From Clostridiales bacterium UBA1752 (lineage in GTDB: Bacteria > Bacillota > Clostridia > Oscillospirales > CAG-382): 6,747 nucleotides of DNA. The stretch spans positions 1-6,747 of the forward strand of contig DCHM01000021.1 of assembly GCA_002314835.1 (NCBI GenBank), read 5' to 3'. Numbering within the stretch: the first letter of the stretch is position 1; every line of letters begins with the position of its first letter. The translations under genes and the position numbers were made by a program. Positions 1 to 6,064 of the stretch are shown one piece after another. Under the pieces are notes generated by a model. That model saw only the letters and a list, made by a program, of their open reading frames with translations, searched no databases and was not told the origin of the DNA.

Positions 1-1676
1 AAAAACAGTATCTCTGCCGTGTTTGTGGTATCTGCTCTGTAAACGACCGTATCATTCTCTTTAAGATACATTTTTTCGTTTGTGCGGATAGCGGCAGTAA
101 GGCACTTTTTAAAATAGCCTTCTCTCGTAAAAAAGCAAGTAACAGGGCTGTCGTCAACCGTCTCTTCAAAAGCAGGCAACGAAGCGTCGTCATCAAATAA
201 TATACCGGTTTTGCGGTCGATACCGTATTTATCGGCAACGTCGGTAAGCTGTTTTATCATAGCCTTTTTTATCTTTTTGTCGCTCTCAATAAGCTCGGTG
301 AGGTCGGCAATCTCTTTTTCGAGCTCGTTGATTTCGTCAGTGCGCTTTACGATATACTCTCTATTGAGATAACGCAACTTGATATTGGCGACAAACTCAG
401 CCTGCAAGTCGTCGATACCAAAGCCTGCCATTAGGTTAGGCACAACTTCCGCATCGTTTTTTGTCTCTCTGATGATGCTGATAGCTTTATCAATATCGAG
501 CAATATTTCTCTAAGACCAAGCAACAAATGGAGCTTTTCGTTCTTGCGGTCTCTGCGGAATGTATATATACGTCTGAGACATCCTACTCTGAAATCTATC
601 CATTGCTCGAGTATTTCCTTGACGCCCATTACCCTCGGCAAACCGCCGACTAAGATATTAAAGTTACATGCAAAAGAAGCCTGTAGCTTTGTTTGTCTGA
701 AAAGCTGTGCCAAAACCTTGTCTTTATCGGCACCCTTTTTGAGGTCAACTACGAGCTTAAGACCTTGTATGTCTATCTCGTCACGAACGTCGGCAAGGTC
801 ACTGATTTTGCCTGCCTTGGCAAGGTTGATGATGTTTGTGCGTATAGTCTCTACTTTTTGCTCGTAAGGAATCTCGGTAAAGATTATGCGGCGTTCTTTT
901 TCGTCGTAGGTGTATTTGGCGCGCAATTTAATAGAACCTACGCCGGTCTCGTAAATCTGCTTTATGGTATTTACGTCGTACAGTATGTCGGCACCTGTCG
1001 AAAAATCGGGCGCAGGCATAATGTCCATAATCTCGTCTGTAGTGATTTTGTCATTCTTTAGTATCGCGCAAGTAGCCGCACACAGCTCTCTAAGGTTAAA
1101 GGAGCTGACGTAGCAGCTCATACCTACTGCGATGCCAACATTGCAATAAGCGAGAATATTGGGGTAAGACAGCGGCAAAAGCACCGGCTCGGTGGTAGAA
1201 TTGTCATAGTTTGGCTCAAAATCAATCGCGTCCTCGTCGATGCCTTCAAAAGCTTCGGCGGCGATAGGTGCGAGCTTGCACTCGGTATAACGCGAAGCTG
1301 AGCAAGCCATATCGGAATAGTGCTTACCAAAAGAGCCTTTTGACTTGATAAAAGCGTGCAGCTGTGCTTCTTTGCCTGTAGTCATAGCCGCCAGAGTATC
1401 GTATATAGATGCGTCGCCGTGCGGATTGAGCATCATGGTCTGACCTACAACCTTGGCACTCTTTGTGGTATCACCGTTTAACAAGCCCATCTTGAACATA
1501 GTATAAAGCAGCTTGCGGTGAGCAGGCTTAAAGCCGTCGATATCGGGTATAGCTCTGCCTACGATACAGGTCATGGCATAAGGCATATAGTTTGTTTCTA
1601 TAACGTTGGTAATAGGAACGGCAACCGGCTCTGCTACCTTTAAGGGGTCAATATCTACTTTTTTCTTTTTTGGCAT
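1..1676 (-). CDS. Type IIA DNA topoisomerase subunit A (GyrA/ParC-like), 3' end cut by window
   Basis: This is the DNA breakage-reunion subunit of a type IIA topoisomerase, which cuts both strands of one duplex through a tyrosine and passes another duplex through. The 558 visible residues read without a stop to the window edge. They show the IVGRAIPD and GFKPAHRKLLY motifs (residues 38-58), the NPHGDASIYD loop (84-93), and the active-site tyrosine in SRYTEC at Tyr130, next to Arg129. They also show a GIAVGM segment, a helical stretch near 440-475, and the start of the C-terminal beta domain near 510 (FFTREGYFKK). The ATG lies 5 nt after a strong GGGAGG site and 14 nt after the stop of the B-subunit gene, its evident partner. 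Compared with E. coli GyrA (numbering from memory), Ser83 is Ala89, His78 is Asn84, and Arg91 and Gln94 are Ala97 and Thr100. Gyrase versus topoisomerase IV cannot be decided because the C-terminal domain, where a GyrA box would lie, is mostly missing. The family call is very safe; the subtype is open, with topo IV-like more likely given the short B partner. Confidence 0.95.
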   Translation of the reverse strand, partial: MPKKKKVDIDPLKVAEPVAVPITNVIETNYMPYAMTCIVGRAIPDIDGFKPAHRKLLYTMFKMGLLNGDTTKSAKVVGQTMMLNPHGDASIYDTLAAMTTGKEAQLHAFIKSKGSFGKHYSDMACSASRYTECKLAPIAAEAFEGIDEDAIDFEPNYDNSTTEPVLLPLSYPNILAYCNVGIAVGMSCYVSSFNLRELCAATCAILKNDKITTDEIMDIMPAPDFSTGADILYDVNTIKQIYETGVGSIKLRAKYTYDEKERRIIFTEIPYEQKVETIRTNIINLAKAGKISDLADVRDEIDIQGLKLVVDLKKGADKDKVLAQLFRQTKLQASFACNFNILVGGLPRVMGVKEILEQWIDFRVGCLRRIYTFRRDRKNEKLHLLLGLREILLDIDKAISIIRETKNDAEVVPNLMAGFGIDDLQAEFVANIKLRYLNREYIVKRTDEINELEKEIADLTELIESDKKIKKAMIKQLTDVADKYGIDRKTGILFDDDASLPAFEETVDDSPVTCFFTREGYFKKCLTAAIRTNEKMYLKENDTVVYRADTTNTAEILF

Positions 1677-1680
1677 AATA

Positions 1681-1688
1681 TCCTCCCC
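1681..1688 (-). promoter_or_regulatory. Shine-Dalgarno site of the A-subunit gene
   Basis: On the minus strand the 14-nt gap between the two topoisomerase genes reads GAGGGGAGGATATT before the ATG. The purine run is a near-ideal ribosome binding site 5 nt from the start. It fixes the start at 1676 and suggests translation of the A subunit is coupled to, or balanced with, that of the B subunit just upstream. Confidence 0.8.
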
Positions 1689-1690
1689 TC

Positions 1691-3673
1691 TTATACGTCA
1701 AGGTCTTGCAGATAATCAAGACCGTATAGCGAAATATGCTGTTTGCGTCCGTCGATATTGTCGCCGAGCATGAGGTCAAACATTTCCCTCGTGCGGTCAT
1801 CCGGCTCGGCTACTATCTTGACAAGTCTGCGAGTAGCGGGATGCATTGTGGTTTTTGACATCATTTCAGGTTCGTTTTCACCCAAGCCTTTAGAACGCAT
1901 TATCGTGTACTTTTTGTCACCGATTTCTTTGATTATCTTAGCTTTTTCATTCTCGTCATAAGCAAAATAAGTATCGTCCTTTGTCCTTATCTCATAGAGT
2001 GGAGTCTCGGCGATATATATCTTGCCCTCGGTGATGAGAGAAGGCACGAGCCTGTAAAACAGCGTGAGCAAAAGCGTGCGAATCTGATAACCGTCAACGT
2101 CAGCATCGGTACAGATGATGACTTTGTCCCATCTGAGATTATCCATGCTAAAGCTCGGGACGTGTCTGTACTTTTCATCAAGCTCGATGCCGCAACCGAG
2201 TACCTTGATCATATCCTTGACTATATCACTGCTCTTGATGCGGTCGTATGGGGCTTTGATGCAGTTGAGCGTCTTACCTCTGACCGGAAGCAGAGCTTGG
2301 AAATCTGCGTTGCGTGCGAGCTTGCACGAGGTGAGCGCTGAATCGCCCTCGACGATGTATATTTCACATACGCTAGAATCTTTTTCTCTGCAGTTGACAA
2401 ACTTTTCGACCGAATTATCAAGCTGAAGTGATGCTACAGGCTTGCTCTTGGCGGCTTTTTTTGCCGCGGCGGCAGACTCACGGCTCGTTTTATTGCGATA
2501 AACAAGCGTACAAATGGTATCTGCCTGCTCTGGGTTCTCGATAAAATAGGTCTCGAGCATATTTTTGAGCCAATCTGTCATCGCATCCTGGATAAACTTA
2601 TTGGTTATCGACTTTTTGGTTTGGTTTTCATACGAAGTGATAGTCGAAAAAGAACTGATAACGAGTACTAAGCTTTCGTCAATATCCGAATAACCGATAT
2701 GCGGCTCGTTGCGCTGATACCTGTTGTTATTTGTAAGGTAATTGTCTATCGCCCACGTAAAAGCAGACCTTACGGCTTTGTCGGGCGCACCGCCGTGCTC
2801 GAGGTATGACGAGTTGTGATAATACTCGGTCATGTTTATCTTGTCCGAAAAGCAAAATGCCGCACTCATCTTAACCAGATACTCCGGCTTGTCAGGTCTG
2901 TCACGACCCGTGCGCTCGGTAGCAAACTGCTCAATAGGCGAAACGGCTACGCCGTCGGTTATTTCCTTGATGTAGTCAACGATGCCGTTTTCATAGCAAA
3001 ACTCGCTGTTGTCAAACGAGCCGTCGGCGTTTTGCCAGCGGAACTCTATCTTTAACTTTTCGTTTACAACGACCTGTCTCTTGATAGTTTCTTCAAAATA
3101 CGACTTTTGTATCTTAATGTCGTTAAAGACTTCGATATCTGGCTTCCAACGAATCGTAGTGCCGGATTTACCTCTCGGAGCAGGCTCTACTCCGAGCTTA
3201 CTCTTGGCAAAGCCTTTTTCAAAATGCATGGTGTATTTGTTGCCGTTGTTATACGACGTTACGTCCATATACTCGGACGAATACTGCGTAGCACATGCAC
3301 CGAGACCGTTGGTTCCGAGCGAAAAGCCGTAGGCAGAATCCTGACTGTTGTTGTCGTACTTGCCGCCTGCGTATAGCTCGCAGAATACGAGCTCCCAGTT
3401 ATAGCGCTTTTCTTTTTCGTTATAATCCATAGGAACGCCGCGTGCAAAGTCCTCAACCTGCAAACTGTGGTCGTTAAACGCAGTGACGATGATACGGTTG
3501 CCGTATCCTTCCCTTGCTTCGTCGATAGAGTTTGACAGTATCTCAAAAAACGCGTGCTCACAGCCTTCGATACCGTCTGAGCCGAATATAACGCTCGGCT
3601 TTTTGCGTACTCTGTCAGGGCCGGTAAGTGCTCTTATGGTTTGCTGGTCGTATTTATCGGTCTTGTTACTCAT
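1691..3673 (-). CDS. Type IIA DNA topoisomerase subunit B (GyrB/ParE-like)
   Basis: This is the ATPase and metal-binding subunit that drives strand passage; it should pair with the A subunit encoded 14 nt downstream. The 660 residues are close to ParE length and leave no room for the insert of E. coli GyrB. A GHKL ATPase domain comes first: Glu44 and Asn48 in EILSNSIDEA, Asp75 in DFARGVP, AGGKYD at 102-107, and the GTNGLGA lid at 120-126. The transducer domain carries the QTK loop (351-353), with Lys353 the ATP-contacting lysine. The TOPRIM domain has EGDSA (442-446, Glu442) and DADVDG (523-528, Asp523 and Asp525) for Mg2+. The C-terminal KGLGE and MHPATRRL segments (595-616) are also typical. 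Oddities: the usual D-x-G-x-G nucleotide motif reads D-F-A-R-G, with Ala77 for the first glycine, and EGDSA is followed by LTSC rather than the common GGSA. The start is supported by GGAGA 6 nt upstream. Family membership is certain. I leave the symbol blank because gyrB versus parE is unresolved in this divergent group. Confidence 0.96.
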   Translation of the reverse strand: MSNKTDKYDQQTIRALTGPDRVRKKPSVIFGSDGIEGCEHAFFEILSNSIDEAREGYGNRIIVTAFNDHSLQVEDFARGVPMDYNEKEKRYNWELVFCELYAGGKYDNNSQDSAYGFSLGTNGLGACATQYSSEYMDVTSYNNGNKYTMHFEKGFAKSKLGVEPAPRGKSGTTIRWKPDIEVFNDIKIQKSYFEETIKRQVVVNEKLKIEFRWQNADGSFDNSEFCYENGIVDYIKEITDGVAVSPIEQFATERTGRDRPDKPEYLVKMSAAFCFSDKINMTEYYHNSSYLEHGGAPDKAVRSAFTWAIDNYLTNNNRYQRNEPHIGYSDIDESLVLVISSFSTITSYENQTKKSITNKFIQDAMTDWLKNMLETYFIENPEQADTICTLVYRNKTSRESAAAAKKAAKSKPVASLQLDNSVEKFVNCREKDSSVCEIYIVEGDSALTSCKLARNADFQALLPVRGKTLNCIKAPYDRIKSSDIVKDMIKVLGCGIELDEKYRHVPSFSMDNLRWDKVIICTDADVDGYQIRTLLLTLFYRLVPSLITEGKIYIAETPLYEIRTKDDTYFAYDENEKAKIIKEIGDKKYTIMRSKGLGENEPEMMSKTTMHPATRRLVKIVAEPDDRTREMFDLMLGDNIDGRKQHISLYGLDYLQDLDV

Positions 3674-3694
3674 TGATTGTCTCCAAAATAAAAA

Positions 3695-4687
3695 TTACGG
3701 TCTGTAAAAGCCTATCTTTCTGTAAACCTTGCTGAGTGTCTTGCGAGCGAGATATGCCGCGCGCTCACTGCCGTCTTTCAAAACGCCGTTTAGATAGTCT
3801 TTGTCGTTAATGTATTCGTTATACTTTGCCTGTACCGGTGCGAGCTTGTCTGCAACGGTTTCACCTACTGCGAGCTTAAATTCGCCGTAGCCCTTGCCTG
3901 CAAACTCCGACTCGACCTCTTTTACGTCCTTGCCTGTAAATGCGGAATAGATCATAATAAGGTTGCTGACACCGGGTTTGTCTTCGCTCATGATGATTTC
4001 GGAGCCGCTGTCCGTAACCGCCCTCTTAAACTTGCGGATGATTGTATCGCGGTCGTCGTTGAGGCATACGCTACCGCCGCTCAAATCCGACTTGCTCATC
4101 TTTTTGTCGGGCTCTGTGAGCGACATAACCTTTTTGCCGACAGTGGGGATATACGGTTCGGGTAGCTTAAACGTATCTCCGTATATGCCGTTGAATCTCG
4201 TAGCGATATCTCTCGAAAGCTCTACGTGTTGCTTTTGGTCAATGCCTACGGGCACGAGGTCCGTCTGATAAAGCAGAATGTCGGAAGCCATCAATACCGG
4301 ATAAGTAAATAGACCGGCGTTAATATTGTCTGCGTGCTTTGCCGACTTGTCCTTAAACTGAGTCATACGACTGAGTTCGCCGAACATCGTGTTACAGCTA
4401 AGCACCCAAGACAGCTCGGCGTGGGCAGGAACGTGGCTCTGAATGAATATAATAGACTCTTTTGGGTCTATGCCTACCGCGAGATAAAGCGAAAGCAAAG
4501 ACAGGCAACGCTTGCGCAATTCTGCCGGATCCTGCCTTACGGTAATGGCGTGCATATCAACGATGCAGAATATGGAGTTATACTCGTGTTGCAGGTTAAC
4601 CCAATTTTTGAGCGCACCCATATAGTTGCCTATCGTTATCTGACCCGATGGTTGTATGCCGCTGAATATTATCTTTTTATCATCCAT
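3695..4687 (-). CDS. trpS: Tryptophanyl-tRNA synthetase
   Basis: This cytoplasmic class Ic aminoacyl-tRNA synthetase joins tryptophan to tRNA-Trp using ATP. Its 330 residues match the usual bacterial length. The N-terminal Rossmann fold begins with FSGIQPSGQITIGNYMGAL, whose TIGN (residues 18-21) is the HIGH-type signature. The tryptophan pocket segment YPVLMASDILLY (129-140) keeps the methionine and aspartate (Met133, Asp136) that align with Met129 and Asp132 of the Geobacillus enzyme. KMSKS is at 196-200. The helical C-terminal part (about 210-330), including the ERAAYLARKTL segment, matches the anticodon-recognition region. The gene starts 2 nt after the stop of the aminotransferase gene, and its ribosome binding site (GGAGA, 9 nt before the ATG) lies inside that upstream gene, so the two are very probably translationally coupled. 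It ends 21 nt before the topoisomerase B gene. No T-box leader precedes it. Nothing in the protein suggests a specialised or truncated paralogue. Confidence 0.97.
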   Translation of the reverse strand: MDDKKIIFSGIQPSGQITIGNYMGALKNWVNLQHEYNSIFCIVDMHAITVRQDPAELRKRCLSLLSLYLAVGIDPKESIIFIQSHVPAHAELSWVLSCNTMFGELSRMTQFKDKSAKHADNINAGLFTYPVLMASDILLYQTDLVPVGIDQKQHVELSRDIATRFNGIYGDTFKLPEPYIPTVGKKVMSLTEPDKKMSKSDLSGGSVCLNDDRDTIIRKFKRAVTDSGSEIIMSEDKPGVSNLIMIYSAFTGKDVKEVESEFAGKGYGEFKLAVGETVADKLAPVQAKYNEYINDKDYLNGVLKDGSERAAYLARKTLSKVYRKIGFYRP

Positions 4688-4689
4688 TA

Positions 4690-5874
4690 TTATTTATCTC
4701 CGTTTAATAGCTTTGCGAGTCTTTCAATACCAGTAACGATTTGCTCATCACTCGGTGTCGAATAATTAAGCCTGATAGAATCGCTCTTTTTGCCCTGAAC
4801 GGGTAAAAAAGTACTGCCGGGCACGACTGCTACGAGGTTTTTGACAGCTAGCTTTGCAAACTCGTCGGAATCAAGCCCCGGTTTTGTTACCCACAAAAAC
4901 AATCCTCCCTCGGGACGGGTGTAAATAATATCACCGCAGAACTTTTGTTCCATAGTCTTTAGCATTAGCTCGCACTTACGGCGATAGAGCCCTCTGACAA
5001 ACTGTATATGCTCGTCGAGGTCGTATTCACTGATAAAGCGAGATACGAGTATCTGGAAAAACTGGTTTGAATGAACATCGTTTACCTGCTTGCAAATGAC
5101 TATCTTTTGTATCAAATCCGTATGTGCGCAGCAATAACCGACGCGCATACCTGCAGAGAGTATCTTTGAGAAGGTAGAGCAATAAATAACATGTCCGTCA
5201 TCGTCAAGACTCTTGATGGTTGGTATCTCCTCACCTGCAAATCTCAGTTCGCCGTATGGGTTGTCCTCGAGAATGACGACGTTGTACTTTTTTGCTATGT
5301 CGAGCACCGCCTTGCGCTTTGCCAACGTCATGCAGACGCCAGACGGGTTTTGGAATGTAGGAATCAAATATATAAGCTTAGTGTTTGGATTATCTATTAT
5401 GGCTTTTTCGAGCTTTGCAGGGTCGATGCCGCCGTCTTCGATGTCTATGCCGACTAAATTGACATTATATGTTCTAAAAGCATTGAGTGCACCGATAAAA
5501 GACGGATTTTCACAGATAATGGTGTCGCCGGGGTTGCAGAGTACCTTTGCGGCAAGGTCGATAGCCTGCTGACCGCCCGAAGTAATGATAACTTCATCAA
5601 ACGGCTTACCTATATTAAACTTGTTTTTGAGTCTTTCTTTTACCTGATTACGTAAAGGCATATAACCTTCGGTCGTGCCGTATTGCAGAGCCTCGGTAGC
5701 GTTTTGCTCGAATATTTCTTTGGCGATATTGCCCATTTTTTCAACGGGGAAAGACAGCGGCGAAGGGTTGCCTGCCGCGAGAGAAATCATATTTGGCACA
5801 CCTAATGACTTAAATATTTCTCTGATGGCAGATGGCTTCATATCCTTGATGCTGTCGGCTATAACGTATTCCAT
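4690..5874 (-). CDS. PLP-dependent aminotransferase, class I/II fold (2-aminoadipate/aromatic aminotransferase-like)
   Basis: This is a fold-type I PLP enzyme that moves amino groups between an amino acid and a 2-oxo acid in the cytoplasm. In the 394-residue form the expected landmarks are present. The substrate loop is AAGNPSPLSFP (33-43), the cofactor phosphate loop is SGGQQA (99-104), and NPSG at 176-179 supplies Asn176. EDNPYGEL gives Asp204, which pairs with the pyridine nitrogen; STFSK carries the Schiff-base Lys237; GMRVG has Arg244; and IRLNYS has Arg368 for the substrate carboxylate. The overall pattern fits the LysN/kynurenine aminotransferase II-like group, so 2-aminoadipate, aromatic or branched-chain substrates are all possible and I cannot choose. 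The frame stays open up to an ATG at 5958, but that codon lies upstream of the likely promoter. I chose the ATG at 5874, which follows a GGAGG site by 11 nt; an in-frame TTG at 5880, 5 nt from the same site, would add only two residues. It is first in the leftward operon, 2 nt before trpS. Confidence 0.9.
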   Translation of the reverse strand: MEYVIADSIKDMKPSAIREIFKSLGVPNMISLAAGNPSPLSFPVEKMGNIAKEIFEQNATEALQYGTTEGYMPLRNQVKERLKNKFNIGKPFDEVIITSGGQQAIDLAAKVLCNPGDTIICENPSFIGALNAFRTYNVNLVGIDIEDGGIDPAKLEKAIIDNPNTKLIYLIPTFQNPSGVCMTLAKRKAVLDIAKKYNVVILEDNPYGELRFAGEEIPTIKSLDDDGHVIYCSTFSKILSAGMRVGYCCAHTDLIQKIVICKQVNDVHSNQFFQILVSRFISEYDLDEHIQFVRGLYRRKCELMLKTMEQKFCGDIIYTRPEGGLFLWVTKPGLDSDEFAKLAVKNLVAVVPGSTFLPVQGKKSDSIRLNYSTPSDEQIVTGIERLAKLLNGDK

Positions 5875-5885
5875 AAACAAATAAT

Positions 5886-5890
5886 CCTCC
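5886..5890 (-). promoter_or_regulatory. Shine-Dalgarno site deciding the aminotransferase start
   Basis: The minus strand reads TTGGAGGATTATTTGTTT before the ATG at 5874. GGAGG is the only strong ribosome binding site in this region and lies inside the upstream extension of the frame, which argues against the longer protein beginning at 5958. Spacing to the ATG is 11 nt and to an in-frame TTG 5 nt, so the exact start is uncertain by two codons. Confidence 0.75.
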
Positions 5891-5914
5891 AATATACAAA
5901 TAACCATAGTATGT

Positions 5915-5943
5915 ATTGTAGCACATAATTTACGGTTTTTCAA
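5915..5943 (-). promoter_or_regulatory. Sigma-A type promoter of the leftward aminotransferase-trpS-topoisomerase operon
   Basis: On the minus strand a TTGAAA -35 box (5943-5938) is followed by a 17-bp spacer and a TACAAT -10 box (5920-5915). The three bases before the -10 are TGC, which makes it an extended -10. Transcription should start near 5908, giving a leader of only about 33 nt before the ATG at 5874. A leader this short cannot hold a T-box or other riboswitch. It is the only promoter of this quality I found upstream of the operon; internal promoters within the coding regions were not excluded. Confidence 0.75.
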
Positions 5944-5984
5944 TACAAAATATTGCATTTTTTATTATCATCAACAGCTTTATT

Positions 5985-6006
5985 TTTGCAAATAGCTATT
6001 TACAAA
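5985..6006. promoter_or_regulatory. Candidate operator: 22-bp inverted repeat over the pduL -35 box
   Basis: The left arm TTTGCAAATAG and right arm CTATTTACAAA are adjacent reverse complements at 10 of 11 positions; the only mismatch is C5989 against A6002. The core AAATAGCTATTT is a perfect 12-bp palindrome. The right arm covers the whole -35 box of the rightward promoter, so a dimeric repressor bound here would block RNA polymerase. It lies about 40 bp upstream of the leftward -35 and could also affect that promoter. The regulator is unknown: the arms do not clearly match a Rex, Crp or Fnr consensus that I can recall. Confidence 0.55.
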
Positions 6007-6027
6007 CCATAAGTATTGTTGTATAAT
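5999..6027 (+). promoter_or_regulatory. Sigma-A type promoter of the pduL operon
   Basis: TTTACA (5999-6004) and a perfect TATAAT (6022-6027) are separated by exactly 17 bp, close to the housekeeping consensus. Transcription should start near 6034, leaving a leader of about 30 nt before the pduL ATG, too short for a riboswitch. The AAGGAG ribosome site (6051-6056) is 8 nt before that ATG. Confidence 0.8.
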
Positions 6028-6064
6028 TGATTAGTTAAAAAACATTTGCAAAGGAGACTTTATC

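Noticed and set aside
379..1061. Plus-strand open frames of 162 and 122 codons opposite the A-subunit gene
   Set aside because: They are shadows of the conserved topoisomerase frame, with low-complexity or hydrophobic content and no recognisable motif.
1659..1676. Lysine run after the start of the A subunit resembling the SV40 nuclear localisation signal
   Set aside because: The similarity (PKKKKV) is short and the context is clearly bacterial; a basic N-terminus is plausible for a DNA-binding protein.
3674..3694. Possible terminator between trpS and the topoisomerase B gene
   Set aside because: The 21-nt gap is A/T-rich and contains the ribosome site but no GC-rich stem, so read-through is expected.
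5941..5955. CAATA and TATTG arms around a 5-bp spacer next to the leftward -35 box
   Set aside because: Only five paired bases in very AT-rich DNA; not distinguishable from chance, although it overlaps the promoter.
5875..5958. Twenty-eight extra N-terminal codons on the aminotransferase, from the ATG at 5958
   Set aside because: The extension contains the GGAGG ribosome site and the predicted -10 and -35 boxes, has no family similarity that I recognise, and would require transcription from further upstream.
6050..6061. AAAG-GAGA-CTTT mini-hairpin over the pduL ribosome site
   Set aside because: A four-base-pair stem with mostly A-U pairs is too weak to control translation.
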